This document shows positions 40,035 through 52,156 of a stretch of 64,000 nt of DNA, piece by piece (position 1 is the stretch's first letter; every line of letters begins with the position of its first letter). The stretch spans positions 1,984,001-2,048,000 of the forward strand of contig JAHNUO010000001.1 of NCBI GenBank assembly GCA_019787685.1, given 5' to 3'. The notes beneath the pieces were generated by a model. The model was not told the origin of the DNA. It worked only from the letters and a program-made list of their open reading frames with translations, and did not search any database. The position numbers and the translations under genes were made by a program. This DNA comes from Chiua virens. Lineage: Eukaryota > Basidiomycota > Agaricomycetes > Boletales > Boletaceae.

Positions 40035-41015
40035 TTACATGGATGCTTCTGGACTGGAGAGCTTTTCCAAGATCATCATACGGTCTCTTTGACGCTCCGA
40101 CTCCTTCTCTTCCCCGTGGTGGGTCAGAATACCCTCCCTCCCAGCAACGCTAAGGACTCCGGATATTAACTGAGCAGCACGTGGGCTCTCATCGTTCACC
40201 GGAATCGGGTACATAACGATGCGAGGATCAACGTTAGAGTCCACGATGCCAACAGTGGGGATGTGCTGTATGGCACATTCACGTATTGCGTTCATGTTGG
40301 CCATTGGGTTAAGGAAGACAACGAGGTCGGGGGTAATGTTGTACTTTTGGCTCCCGGACGGGAAGAGCTGCCTTCGGTTCGTGAGGGTTCCCGGTAACCA
40401 TCGATCACTGATGTAATAACCTTGATCTTCTAGCTTGCTTGCTGCGTTACGAACGATGTCTCGTAGGTCCGGACGGGTGCCGACGAAAAGTATGGTACCT
40501 CCACGTTGGGCAATAGCTCTGACGACGCTAGCTGCTCGCCGTAAAAGCGGGACAGTCTTATCCAAGTCAATGATAGTGAGGCCAGCACGGACACCGAAAG
40601 CATATGGCAAGAAGTTTGGGTTCATGAGTGATTTCGTGTGACCAAGGTGCGCGCCGGCGGCAATAAGGGCGGATACGGTGGCATGTGAAGGGCCGACTGC
40701 ACGAGTATATGCATGATGGGGCTGGAAGGTGTTTTTCCGGGTCTGGGATGAACCATGCTCACTGAACAAGTCGACTGGAGTAGTAACTAAGCCTCAGCAA
40801 TGGTGAAGAAAAGAAAAGTACACACAGAGAAGCTTGAACCGAGCTCTGTTTTCCTGCATGAGCCGCCAGTCATCCTGAGACTGCATACTCATATCACTTC
40901 CAGGAGCGGTGTACATTGTCCTGATGAGCCTCGGTAGGCGTTTCGCCGCTGTGAGCGACGGTCTTGCCATGGTCACGAGAGTCATGACCGGTGGCGGTGC
41001 AAATTTTGTTTCCAT
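40035..41015 (-). CDS. MRP4: Mitochondrial ribosomal protein uS2m (MRPS2/MRP4)
   Basis: Small-subunit mitoribosomal protein of the bacterial S2 family. An N-terminal stretch rich in Arg/Thr (ARPSLTAAKRLPRLIRTMY) fits a mitochondrial presequence. The S2 fold shows SALIAAGAHLGHTKSLMNP, GLTIIDLDKTVPLLRRA, ILFVGTRPDLRDIV, DRWLPGTLTNRRQLF, PDLVVFLNPMANMNAIREC, IPTVGIVDSNVDP and YPIPVNDESPRA. One intron lies at about 40780-40830. The start at 41015 is chosen because it precedes the presequence; ATGs slightly downstream are alternatives. Divergent from the SSB Hsp70 gene (110 bp between starts). Confidence 0.92.
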
Positions 41016-41125
41016 GAGATGGATATTATAGCTTACCTCAGCGCTATCTGAATTGTTTTTTTTCTTCTGCTCCACCCACTCTACCCTCCACCACGACTCT
41101 CTCCGAAAAAATAAAAAACTAAAAA

Positions 41126-43379
41126 ATGGAAGACGACGCTTTCGATGGCGCTGTTGGCATCGATCTCGGCACGACATACTCGTGTGTATCGTGACTTCGA
41201 TGTTCATCCCTACACTAATATCTATTCAGATGTGTTGGTGTCTGGCAAAATGATCGCGTCGAAATCATTGCCAACGATCGTGAGCATTTCACCCAAAGCT
41301 ATACATCCTGGACATGATTCCAATTCTTTACCACAGAGGGTAACAGAACCACACCATCATATGTTGCCTTCTCGTCCGAGGAGCGCCTGATCGGTGATGC
41401 CGCTAAGAATCAGGCAGCTATGAACCCACGCAACACCGTCTTCGACGCGAAGCGTCTGATTGGCCGCCGCTACGAGTGAGTTACTCGCCGAATGAAATAT
41501 TACACGAGTCCTTATCCATCTTCCCAGTGATCCCGATGTCAAGAAGGTAATCGAACTTGTCGCATTTCGTGATATTACACATATTTATCGATCTCTAGGA
41601 TATGGTCCATTGGCCATTCGAAGTCGTTGAAAAAGAGGGCTCTCCTCTGATCAAGGTTAACTACCTGGGAGAGGAAAAGACCTTCACGCCTCAGGAGATT
41701 TCGTCCATGGTCCTAACGAAAATGAAGGAGATCTCGGAGGCCAAACTTGGCAAGACCGTCAAAAAAGCCGTGGTCACGTGAGTTGCACGTTTATCTGCGA
41801 CCTTTTTTTGTTGACCACGCATTTACAGTGTCCCAGCCTACTTTAATGATTCTCAGCGATTAGCTACCAAAGATGCCGGCGCTATCGCCGGCCTTGACGT
41901 CCTCCGTATCATCAACGAACCTACCGCGGCAGCTATTGCTTACGGTCTCGATCGTCAATCAAAGGCCGAGAAGAATGTATTGATTTTCGACCTTGGCGGT
42001 GGAACGTTTGATGTCTCCCTCCTCAACATCAGTGGTGGTGTATTCGCTGTCAAGGCTACGGCTGGTGACACCCACTTGGGTGGCGAAGACTTCGACAACG
42101 CTCTCTTGGAACACTTCAAAAATGAGTTCAAGCGCAAGACTAAGCACGACATTTCCGAGGATCCTCGTGCTCTCCGTCGCTTGCGAAGTGCTTGCGAGCG
42201 TGCCAAGCGTACTCTATCAAGTGTTACTCAGACAACCGTTGAAGTAGACTCCTTGTATCAGGTTCGTTGCAGCACCTTACTGTATTACTTCTTTCTCATA
42301 TTATCTCGAAGGGAGAAGACTTCTCGGCGAATATCACCCGTGCTCGTTTCGAGGAAATCAATGCTACCATGTTTAAATCAACCCTTGAGCCCGTGGAGAA
42401 AGTTCTCAAGGATTCCAAGATCCCACGTGAGAAGGTTGACGACATTGTTCTCGTCGGCGGTTCGACACGTATCCCAAAAATCCAGGCACTAGTTTCAGAG
42501 TATTTCGGCGGTCGTCAGTTGAACAAGTCGATCAACCCTGACGAAGCCGTCGCCTACGGTGCCGCTGTACAAGCTGCTGTGCTTACTGGTCAGACATCCG
42601 ATAAAACGGCTGATCTCCTTTTGCTGGACGTCGCCCCTCTGTCACTCGGGGTTGCTATGCAAGGTGATGTTTTCGGAGTTGTCGTTCCTCGGAATACCCC
42701 AATTCCCACCAACAAGTCGAGAACGTTCACCACCGTTGAGGACAATCAAACTACTGTCACTTTCCCAGTGTAAGGCTCGATATGACACACTTTCAAAGTC
42801 TGAATACTGATATCCGTTCATCAGCTACGAGGGCGAGCGTACTCAATGTCGTGACAACCGCTTGCTCGGTGAATTCGAACTCACTGGCATCCCTCCTATG
42901 CCTCGCGGTCAAGCTGAGCTGGTGACTACGTTTGAGGTCGATGCAAATGGCCTTTTGAAAGTGTCCGCTCAGGACCGTGCATCCGGTCGCAAAGCATCTA
43001 TAAGTATGTTCGCAATACGTCCATACGATGTTTTACTTACCTTTTTGCAGGCATTACCAACTCTGTTGGCCGTTTGTCGGCTGCTGAGATTGATCAGATG
43101 ATCAAGGACGCAGAACAATACAAGCAAGCCGACAAGGAGTTCTCTTCGCGTCATGAAGCAAAATCTGACCTTGAGGCATACGTTCACCAGGTCGAGGGTA
43201 CCATTACCTCACCGGAAATTGGTATGAAACTCAAGCGCGGAGCCAAGCAGCAAGTTGAATCTGAACTTGCTCGTGCGCTGGAGAAGCTGGAGATTGAGGA
43301 GTCCACGGCTGATGAGCTCAGGAAGGCACAGCTGAGCATCAAGCGGGCTCTCCACAAGGCGACTGCAGGTATCCGATGA
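41126..43379 (+). CDS. SSB1: Hsp70 of the ribosome-associated SSB type
   Basis: Cytosolic Hsp70 that binds nascent chains at the ribosome with the RAC co-chaperone (Ssz1/Zuo1), a fungus-specific subclass. N-terminus [20 protein letters not shown]; nucleotide site [14 protein letters not shown] and [14 protein letters not shown]-type traits: [20 protein letters not shown], substrate domain [20 protein letters not shown], and a C-terminus ending [10 protein letters not shown] without the EEVD motif of SSA-type Hsp70. Introns at about 41189-41230, 41280-41337, 41477-41527, 41549-41599, 41778-41828, 42262-42311, 42774-42824 and 43004-43050. About 610 residues, in frame throughout. Confidence 0.93.
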
Positions 43380-43572
43380 GAGGATGCATTATGATAGGCA
43401 AAATAGAGCCTGCCAGCGCTGTTCGATTGTTGTCTCATGTCCGTTTCTCCACCTGAATCAAAATGTTTTCACTGTATCCTTATAATGTGCCCGATGAACC
43501 TTGACGCGGCCAGTGAACTGACGGGTTCAACGATAACAAAGCGACCTATCAATTCTGCATACATAAGGTTAC

Positions 43573-44946
43573 TTATGATGCCAAAGCTTTATGAATTTGC
43601 AAGGCCACTTCCAGTGTCCAGAGTTCTTCATCTGCGCCCTCACAGAGAGCTTTGTCTGCCTCAGCGATTGCCATCACACATTTGGCTTTCTGTCGAGCGG
43701 GTAATGTTTGATGAACGATTATTTCGTCATGCAGCTAGCGCACTTGTGAGTAACCACAGGGCGACACAACCGCTTTACCAACCTGTATCAGCAATTGCGA
43801 AGCAGAATAGCCTTCCCGCATCACGAATTTGACCTTTTTTCGGATAACGTCAAAGTTCTCTCGCTTAGAATCTGCGAGGGTGTCGTCGGTTTGCATGTCG
43901 TTGTGCTCGGTGTCGATTCCAAGGGTCTGTGCAAAGTTGTTCACAACAGCTGTTGGGACCACCCCGGCGATTTCTTCAATATCTCGTGGGGTAATTGGTG
44001 TTGGAGGGGTCGTTGACGAAGATAGCCGAGAAGCTGACTGAAGATAAGTGATTGACCGACGAAGGTCACCATTGGAAGCGTCTATAAGTTTGGCAACGAC
44101 CTCAGGGGAGACATCAACGTGTTCTGCAGCGGCAATGTGCATAAGTCGAGACGACGTTGATGACGAATCTAGGGGAGTGAACCGGAATTTTGAACAACGC
44201 GAGGCCAGTGGCTCGATAATGCTGAACGATGCGGTCTCAGAGTTGGCTGGATGTTGCAGGGGAATAAACTGACCGTGTGACGTAGTTACAGACGAGACAA
44301 AAGCGAGTAATTCGCGCATATGTTTCCATAATACGCCGCAGAGCACCCTGAGCGTCTTGGGTCATCGAATCGGCTTCGTCGAGAATGATGATCTTGTAGG
44401 GCGGACATGGGTATGAATTACCATCCGAGGAAACCTTTTGCGCTCGTGGTGTTTGTCGGGCGAAAGTCTTTATTTTCTCTCTGACGATAGAAATTCCTCG
44501 TTCGTCCGATGCATTTAGCTCGAGTACCCGCTCTCGAAAATTGTCCGGACTGAAAGTGGCGAGAAGTCAGACAAGACAGGATTGATGAGATCGGATAGAT
44601 TGCACACCCGAAGAGTTGTCGCGACAACGCAAGAATTGTAGATGTCTTTCCGGTTCCTGGGGGACCGTAGAACAACATATGAGGAAGCTGGGTGGAAGGT
44701 GAGAAGAGCCAAACAGCTACAGGAGTAAAGACAGACATTGGCAGAGGAGAGTGCCTTGCGTAACACTGTCACGGTGTGTTCTTGGGCAGAGACATCATCT
44801 ATGGTGCGTGGACGGCTGAAATGTGGTCAGATCTGCAAACAGGAAAGGACGTGCGCTTACTATTTTTCTACCCAAGGCTGCAACGCGGGGGCTACTTCAA
44901 CAGTCTGTTTGGACTCTGCCACTGTCTTGGGCTGAAAGAAAGCCAT
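43573..44946 (-). CDS. RFC4: Replication factor C subunit 4 (yeast Rfc2), clamp loader ATPase
   Basis: AAA+ subunit of the RFC clamp loader that opens and places PCNA at primer ends. Start [16 protein letters not shown]; then [20 protein letters not shown], Walker [31 protein letters not shown], Walker [19 protein letters not shown], sensor [10 protein letters not shown], and the RFC box [14 protein letters not shown]. The collar domain runs through [13 protein letters not shown] and [16 protein letters not shown] to the stop at 43575-43573. An [13 protein letters not shown] insert precedes the DEAD motif, as in human RFC4. Splices near 44870, 44710, 44580, 44270 and 43740 keep frame. Shares a 116 bp divergent promoter with the CAF-1 gene. 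Confidence 0.94.
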
Positions 44947-44965
44947 CGCCATGTTCAATAGTGGG

Positions 44966-45033
44966 ACGCGTCTGGAATGGAACGCGCGTATGACTAAGCA
45001 GTTCCCGCTTGGGTTGGACCATCGCGACGCGAC
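44966..45033. promoter_or_regulatory. Cluster of MCB-like boxes between RFC4 and CAF-1
   Basis: Within the 116 bp separating the two start codons: exact ACGCGT at 44966-44971, ACGCGCGT at 44982-44989 and GACGCGAC at 45026-45033. ACGCGT is the MBF site that drives G1/S genes in yeasts, and both neighbours are S-phase genes. Inference from sequence only. Confidence 0.55.
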
Positions 45034-45062
45034 TTGACTACTTCCTCTCCACGTCGGCCATC

Positions 45063-47839
45063 ATGGCACTCCCCGCCCCAAATGTTGGTGAGTGCACTGA
45101 CAAAAGCGCGTCCGATTTACTAAGGATTATGTTGTAGGTACCTCTGGCGTGTCTTGTCCTTCCAGTAAGTTGTCCAACTACCGCGTTTATTCTGTCGCAC
45201 GTAACAATCTGCTACAATAGCACCCAAAAACCCTATCGCCGAGCTGAAGAATGGTAAAGTCATATTCAAACAGAAGCCAATTTCTTTCGAGAAAACTTCG
45301 GAGACTATGCAAGGTATGCATGATGCGTCAGTATTGCGTTTCTCTTGTTCACATCCAGCAGAAATCGTAAAATTTCGCGAAATGCTTGATGCACGACTTC
45401 AGAACCAGGATCAACCTCTAACAGGTATACCGGAGGATCATAAACCCCTCATAGTCAAACTAGCTCAAGAGAGGTACGCTGTCAGCACCATACTTCCGTG
45501 ATTGCTGCCAACCCAATCTAGTGACAAGGGTGTTGTCCCTCTGGCCAAGCATATCCGTTCCATTTTACTACCGGCTCCAGGCGAAGTTGAGGACGCCCAT
45601 CGTTTGAGTTTCGAATTGAATCTCCCCCTCTCAGTCGTCGAGCATGCCATTCAGATGGTAATGACTAGGGTCAATTATGGCCTCGAGGCTCCATTGGGCC
45701 AGAAACTCCCTGCCACAGTTTGCGTCTGGCGGTGGGAAGTGCGAGATGCTTTTAAGGATTGGCTTCCCAAATCTTCCAGAGAGAGCACTGAAGCAAGACT
45801 GGCAGAGCGCATCCAAGTGAGTGACGGTTTGTGCGCCGTATTGTAAACTAATTTCCTGTTAATAAATAGGCCAGCGTGGAGTTACGTGCAGCCTTTGAAA
45901 GTCTTACTCAGACCGAGCGAGATGCAACTCTCGACCCGAAGAGTACCATGAAGCTCCCCGCGAAGGATATCAACCAATCCGAAAACGTCGCTGTGTCCAC
46001 AAGCAACAGTGAAAGGTTATCGCAAGATCATACACTGAAAGAACCAACCAGCGACATAGCTGATGGCGAAGCGGTAGGTTTCCTGAATACCCTTGTGTCC
46101 TGGAACCCAACCTCAGAGTCATTTTGACATTACAACAGCTCTCCGAAAATCTCGCCCCAAAAGGTCGTGCGCGGAAGGCACTTGACCCGGAGAAGGCTGC
46201 CAAAGTAATTCACCATAATTACTTTCGTTTTTTTTTGGTATTCAGTGATTTTTCCAGATCAAAGATAAAGAAGAGAAACGCGCCGCAAAAGCTGAGAAAG
46301 AAAAGAGACAGAAAGAAGCTCAGGACAAATCCCGATCGATTATGGCCAACTTTTTTGGAAAAGTCAAACCCTCCGTTCCAGATTCACCTTCTAAAGACTC
46401 GAACGCCTCTGCTGGTCCTTCAGTGGATAGTGAATTTCAAAGGACATTCAAGCCATTCGTGTTGAAGAAGGATGCGGAACTTGCACCGTATAATTGGTTC
46501 TTGGACGGCAAAAGAGGTTCTTGCGATCACATGACGGGCGTAACTCAGGAGGAAGCTATTGTTGTCGACGATGAAACACCATCGCGGGTCCCGAATCATG
46601 AAATGTCGTCTGATATGATGGTGGTATCGACTCCTTCGACCGACTCACCTGTGGCTTTGCAAGAGTCTATTAGGGAACTTCGCCAGCGCAGTTCGAGTGT
46701 TTGCAGAAGAACGCACAAGGTACCCCCCTTCAAGACGCATAATCCTCGTGGCGTCCGAGATGTCGTGTCGCAGCTGAACGACGCCGAGATCGCAGGTGAA
46801 CCGGCTCAAGTCCGTCATCTGCTCTCCATTCTTCGAGATCGCCAAGTTTTCCCAGCCAAAGTACTCATTTTTCATGGAGACTCGCGCCCAGGTTACTATG
46901 GTACATGGACGCGTACCTCTCGTGAAGTAGGTCCACGTACACCACTCAAGCGTGACATATTGGCCCGTGACTATGGATATGACAGCGGGGAAGAATGGGA
47001 GGACGAAGGCATGGGTGATGCGGACGATGTGGTTGATGACGCAGAGGATGACGAACAAGATCCTGAAGACGCGGATTCGGATCTGGACAGCTGGTTAGAT
47101 GACGACGACGACGAAAATCGGTCACCTCTCGATCTCGACCTCGACGACTTATCACCACCCCTGGACTTGTCAATGCCTCCACCGAAACGGAAAGCCGAAG
47201 ATACAGAGAAGCGGCCATGACAAGATGAGAAAAGTGGTGGTGCCGCTTGTGCCCCACGTGAAAGGTCCATTCTGGGAATCGCACATCGGTCATTGTGGAT
47301 ACGATCCTTTCCACATGTATCGCATACAACTATTCAATGGTAACGTCCTCTTGTTGCATTCGCAACCAAATGAATTGATCCATTCTCCAGACACCCCATA
47401 TCCCATTGATCCATTTGCATTTATATCTGCCGCATCTGAGGATAGACCGAATTCCCAAGTTGACCTGTCTTCCACTGGACCACCGTTACCTGGCGCAAGC
47501 CAAACCCTGGTTGGCACCAGCGCTCGCTCAACTTCTAGACGCTCAATAAATCCACCACCCAAGACAGCTTTTCCCGAAGCACACTTAGGAACATTGCTCG
47601 CAAAGATGACCGATCTTTCCACCCCAAACCTAACTTATCTCGTCGAGAGTATCTACCAAGATCTTCGCGCTCACAAGATCAGAAAGAATGCAATCGAAGC
47701 CAAAGTGCGAGAGATAGGCGAAAAATGTAAAGATAAGAAGGTATGGGTTGTCAAGCAGACTGGACAGGTTGGTACCACGCCATCTCGTGACACTATTGAC
47801 GCGCTGAAATGTTGTTTGGCTTCACACCAGATCTCCTGA
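45063..47839 (+). CDS. RLF2: Chromatin assembly factor 1 large subunit (CAC1/CHAF1A/RLF2), one frame break
   Basis: Histone H3-H4 chaperone subunit that deposits nucleosomes behind the fork through PCNA. N-terminal part (NPIAELKNGKVIFKQKPISF) leads to a helical region, then a KER-like charged stretch (KDKEEKRAAKAEKEKRQKEA) followed by a PCNA-binding-like SRSIMANFFGK. The dimerisation/histone region shows FKPFVLKKDAELAPYNWF, VLIFHGDSRPGYYGTWTR and the acidic DYGYDSGEEWEDEG. A winged-helix C-terminus ends at TGA 47837-47839 with NLTYLVESIYQDLRAHKIRK. At 47217-47218 the frame breaks once (Pro CCA/CCT written CCAT, giving TGA) just before KMRKVVVPLVPHVKGPFWE. Introns near 45090, 45165, 45318, 45475, 45820, 46070 and 46205. 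Convergent with SPC24. Confidence 0.9.
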
Positions 47840-47975
47840 GTTTTACATATCTATATTGATCTCCATTGTCGTCTTTGACATATTATTATATCCTTAAGTT
47901 GTATGCATCGTGGATAATAAACAGGTAGAAATCAGTTGCAATGAATAATTAGGTGATACAACATTGTTGTTGATG

Positions 47976-48808
47976 TCATGAAGTTGCCACCTCCCAAGCC
48001 CGCTCGGTCCCTTGAAAGTCGTTCACATCGGGCATCACACAGTGAACATCTCCAGATTCTGCACCTGGATACATAATCATTGGTCATGTCAGCTTGAAAA
48101 TTATAAGATTGACTACTCACGAATAATCATCTTCGTCACTTGCCCGTCCTCGTCCAAAATAGGATCGAATCCCATCCCCTTATATACCTTAAGACGTAAC
48201 CTACAGTCAAAAGCAAAATGTGTCAGCGAATAATGTGGTTAATCAGCCCCAGCTCGAGCTCACGTTGAGCCGTCCAATTCGCGTTGGTGGTCCTGAGATG
48301 GGTCAGACTCCTCTAGCTTCCGAGTAGTCTCTTTCAAAGCGGCAAGTTCCGCCTCCTTGCTTGCCAGTGTATTCTCGGCATCCCGTATCGCCTTGGCATA
48401 AGATATACGCGATGCATCAAATTCATTCAACCGTGCAGCATGCTGCTCCGCCGTCGGGACATTGGGTGGTCGCATCGACGATTTCCGTGCCGCATCCAAC
48501 AGACGAGAGAGCGCTATTGAATCAGAGGTATGGTCTCCCAAGCGCAATTGTGTCAAGGTACCACATACATTTGAGATTGGCATATGCCTCGTCGTTTTCT
48601 TTTTTGGTATTGGCATAGTTGATTTTCATCTGCTCTTCGGCAGCACTGATAGTGAGATAGTCCTCACTCGGGTCGATGATCGTTGTCATCTCCCGTATAA
48701 GATTTCTGTTCACGTTGCCTGTCAGTGCTCGCGGCCTCGGAGTACGTGCAGCACGACTACAACGTACATGCATTCTTGAAGATCTTTTGATTGCAATTCC
48801 CTGGCCAT
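47976..48808 (-). CDS. SPC24: Kinetochore protein SPC24 (Ndc80 complex)
   Basis: Subunit of the Ndc80 complex that ties microtubules to the inner kinetochore; Spc24/Spc25 bind the kinetochore side. Starts MARELQSKDLQEC, then IIDPSEDYLTISAAEEQM and a coiled coil (YANTKKENDEAYANLK, then SRISYAKAIRDAENTLASKE). The C-terminal globular domain is recognisable as LRLRVYKGMGFDPILDEDG, VTKMIIR and ESGDVHCV, with an unusually short end (VNDFQGTERAWEVATS, stop at 47978-47976). Four introns at about 48767-48715, 48565-48515, 48265-48205 and 48120-48072. Assignment rests on domain order and the KGMGFDPILDEDG motif. Confidence 0.83.
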
Positions 48809-48863
48809 GATGGTGGTTTCAGAAAATATAAGACCGCATAAGATCACGCGAATGTCACGTGCT

Positions 48864-48869
48864 ACGCGT
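48864..48869. promoter_or_regulatory. ACGCGT box upstream of SPC24
   Basis: Exact ACGCGT 56 bp upstream of the SPC24 start codon, with a related CACGCGA at 48845-48851. It lies in the 93 bp before the end of the FMP25-like gene. Fits cell-cycle control of a kinetochore gene but is one of several chance-level copies in the window. Confidence 0.4.
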
Positions 48870-48901
48870 TTCGTAGAAATCCTGTAAGTACAAATTGTAA
48901 C

Positions 48902-51029
48902 TCAAGGATATCTCGTCTTCCAGTAAACAACGCTATTGCCATAGCCAGAAATGGCACATTGCTCAACCTCTATGTTGTTCTTCCAGACTCTTCCAGATAA
49001 ATCCCTCACTGTCGTCTTGCGTCGGGCTAAGATGAACCGTCCACCTTCAGGTCTTTCCAATGTCATAGGCGCATTGAGACTTGACCGTCTGCCAGTCCCT
49101 AGTTGATAATCGTGGTTAAGGCCCCAAGCCACAACATCTCGGCCTAAGCCTCCTGGACCACCACGCGATTGAGTATCCAAAGACAACAAAACATGACCCG
49201 TGGGTGAGACTGAAATGGTGTGCGGAATGATTGGTGATAACTTTTGCTCTCGTTCGTCGACTAGCATGCAGGGTTCAAGAAATCATCGGCCGTTGATAAC
49301 ATATTAACACTCACATTCACGGAGACCACTGATGTTCTTCACACGAACAGGATTACCTTGAAAAGTGGAAAAGGTATTGTTACCTAGTCCTCCCCATTGG
49401 CCGTTACCACAGGAGAGGATGTCGATGTAAGTGGGCAGGTTCTCGGGCATTTCGTTCCACGACAAAGCAAGTCAAGTCACCACCTACAGAGAATTTCAGT
49501 GAGAAAATTAGGCAGCATGTCTCCATCAGCTGACCAGCCGTGACGCTTAGACAGCTTGATTTCGTGGATATTGCAGTATTCCTAGGTCACGTCGATTTCC
49601 GTCGGAACGGTTATCGTGTCCAGAGTTATGCCTGGCCCAAGACCGATCTGTCTGACCGCCAGTAGGTAACAGAGGAAGCCAAACGTCAAGCATGGTGCTG
49701 ACCTACCCATGCCCATTCGCACCCCAACCAAGTACCCTACCCGAACTAGTGTTAACGAAGCTGCTCCGACCGCCAGCTGCAATCTGAGCAACCTTGACGC
49801 CTCTCAATGATGGGATCTCGAACAGAGCATCGCTAAACACGACATGATTGTCATCAATCGCGTTCAGGTCCGCACTCGTAGTATTTGTCGGAGGCAGCTC
49901 TCGGGAGGTATGGGAAGCATTCATGTAGGGCTTCACTAGCGATCCTGGAACAAGCTCGACAGTCATACGTGAATGATCCAAGACATCCTTTGGACCTGAA
50001 TGTACGGGAATTTCCACTTTTCGTAATCCAAATTGACCATGTGAGTTCGCGTTTTTGTTCACGGGGTGCGCATAGGTGCGCCCATCTGACGTCAACGCCA
50101 GCAGGTGGTCGTTTCCTGCAGCAATCGAGATGAAACTGAAGAAACCGATGAGCTGCTTGACCTTTATTATCAGAACAGGACAGACGTTTCACTCCACTTC
50201 AACTTTTCCTTGGGAAAGATTTCAACAAAATCTATTGATCCCTGTTCTCGGCTTGTACAGCCAGCTGCCCACGAAAACGCAGTGGAAGAGGAATGCGTTG
50301 CAGGAAGCTTTTGCCGCTCCTCATTCGCTGCGAAGACATAAATCCTCCCTGACGCTGAGAGCGCATATACACGAGAGTCGGTCAGTTGCACCTTGATGAT
50401 ATTCTGGAGAGAAAAACAGATGAACATGAATGTTTGAACCAATGAAACCATACATCCTACCTTGCCGCGAAGAGTTACTTTCGGTGCCCTGGCATCGGAT
50501 TTCGAGCCAAAGAATCCGTCGCCCCACTGATAGACATCACCTCGAACATCAACGAGTGCCGCGTGCCTTTCATGGAGAACCATATCCCGCAGAGCCACGT
50601 TCTCTAACCACTTCACATTAACAGGAGTTTGGAACGTTTCAATACCAGGTAAATAGGGATCAAGGAGATTCGACCTGACCATAAAATGAATATTCGAACG
50701 ATCAGCGTCCTGCAAGACTTCGCCAGTAATTCGACTCACTTGTTAGAACCCCAAACCACTGGACAGAGAACTCCATGCTCATCCACACCAGTGCTACTAA
50801 TATTGGTGCGACTTGAATGTAGAGAACTAGTGGGTGAATTTTGCGCTGTATCATTATGGACAGGATTGCCTGAAAGATACCACAAGAACATAGCTGTGGT
50901 GGTCGCTACCACTGCTGCAGAACGCCTTGGCATCAACCACGGTGTTCTGGTCGGGGTGCCAGCACGAGCAACACCGAAATGGATTGCTTGTAATCTCCGA
51001 GAAGACGTGGCGAGTACATTTCTGATCAT
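48902..51029 (-). CDS. RCC1-repeat protein, FMP25-like (probably mitochondrial)
   Basis: Resembles yeast Fmp25, an inner-membrane RCC1-repeat protein needed for complex III assembly. The N-terminus is Arg/Ser/Ala-rich (MIRNVLATSSRRLQAIHFGV) followed by a hydrophobic stretch (SAAVVATTTAMFLWYLSG), matching a presequence plus one membrane anchor. RCC1-like blades: LCPVVWGSNK, VRGDVYQWGDGFFGS, HGQFGLRKVEIPV, AAGGRSSFVNTSSGRVLGWG, RDVVAWGLNHDYQLGTGRRS and GYGNSVVYWKTRYP at the end. At least five introns (for example near 50740, 50440, 50180, 49700 and 49310). Start chosen at the ATG opening the presequence-like segment. Exact exon ends in the middle were not all resolved. Divergent from the Tim17-like gene. 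Confidence 0.75.
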
Positions 51030-51169
51030 TGGTGGTCGGAAAAACTTGAACGGGAGTCTTCCCCTACGCTTGAGTTGAGTGAAGTAAATCCTTACGTTTA
51101 GTATCGTAGCATTTGAACCTCCCAGTTGGGGGTCGGCCTTAAAAACACCCTGAATTTGACACCATTGAC

Positions 51170-52091
51170 ATGGACCCATCCGCACCACAGACCGTCGTCA
51201 AAGGTATCCTTACAACATGCAAGTTCGTCCCTTGAGCCCGCTCACAGACACTAAGCATGCAGCCTAACTTCCTACTTCCCCATAATTCAGCATCCATCTG
51301 TGGAGTGGCCGCTGGCATTTATGGTGGCGTTAAACATGGTGCACCAAGCAAATTTCTGTTCTATTCTGCAGTGAACAGTGGCATTGTCGCCGCTACGTTC
51401 TTCAGTGCGTTCCAAATTGCCTGAAACGTCCACGCCTCGATTGATCGACCTTGCGTATTATCTTTGGCAGGCATACGGGAATACTTGGTTAGCCCAGTCC
51501 TAATACTGATACACCCCGGAAGGCAATATCAGTTGCGTAGACAGCGACTATTTCAGTCCGTCGGCAATGCAACGCTGGATGAGCCAACTCCTCTGTCTTG
51601 GACTGACATTCGAACCTCTTATTTGCTCGACTCTGGAGTAAGTGGAGGATTCGCTGGCGGCATTCTCAATGCATGGAAGCGTACGCTAGATCATCATCTT
51701 TTGGATGTTTTCGGTCTCCTCATTATGTACTCCGACAGGGGGGAGAAGTGGTCTTGTACCTGGCCTCGTAACGGGTACGCTGATGTGTACACTTCTCCAG
51801 TGGAGTTTCAACGAGTTCAACATTTGTCGAATACGCTATGTCTCTGCAAATTCGATTAGTCTACTTCAACGTGCGATAGAGACTTCCAACGATGCCGGTG
51901 AAAGTTCAGCCGCAGAGCTTTCGCCTACGACCACCCCAGTCGAACTACCCACCTCCCAGTCACCACTGGATCGCATTCTTTCAATGTTTGGTCAACGCGT
52001 CTCAGACGAAAAATACTTGGAGAGGCTGAAGATGCAGAGGGACTCCTACCTTCGCCAGATAGCAGAGCTTGAAGAAAAGAAGAAACCATGA
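51170..52091 (+). CDS. Tim17/Tim22-like small membrane protein
   Basis: No exact family match. Short start MDPSAPQTVVK, then glycine-rich hydrophobic segments SICGVAAGIYGGVKHGAPSK, NSGIVAATFFS, LDSGVSGGFAGGILNAWKRG and RSGLVPGLVTGTLMCTLL, which recall the GxxxG helices of Tim17/22/23 and related mitochondrial inner-membrane proteins. A polar tail has PLDRILSMFGQRVSDEKYLE and a charged C-terminal helix (QIAELEEKKKP, stop at 52091). Introns at about 51204-51292, 51403-51470 and 51681-51738 all keep frame. Its 140 bp divergent promoter is shared with a mitochondrial-looking gene, which supports but does not prove the location. Confidence 0.65.
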
Positions 52092-52156
52092 TTTTTCGCT
52101 CCTTCCCAAGATTATTGTTTACCTTGACACTTTGATTACAATACACCACTCCCAAT

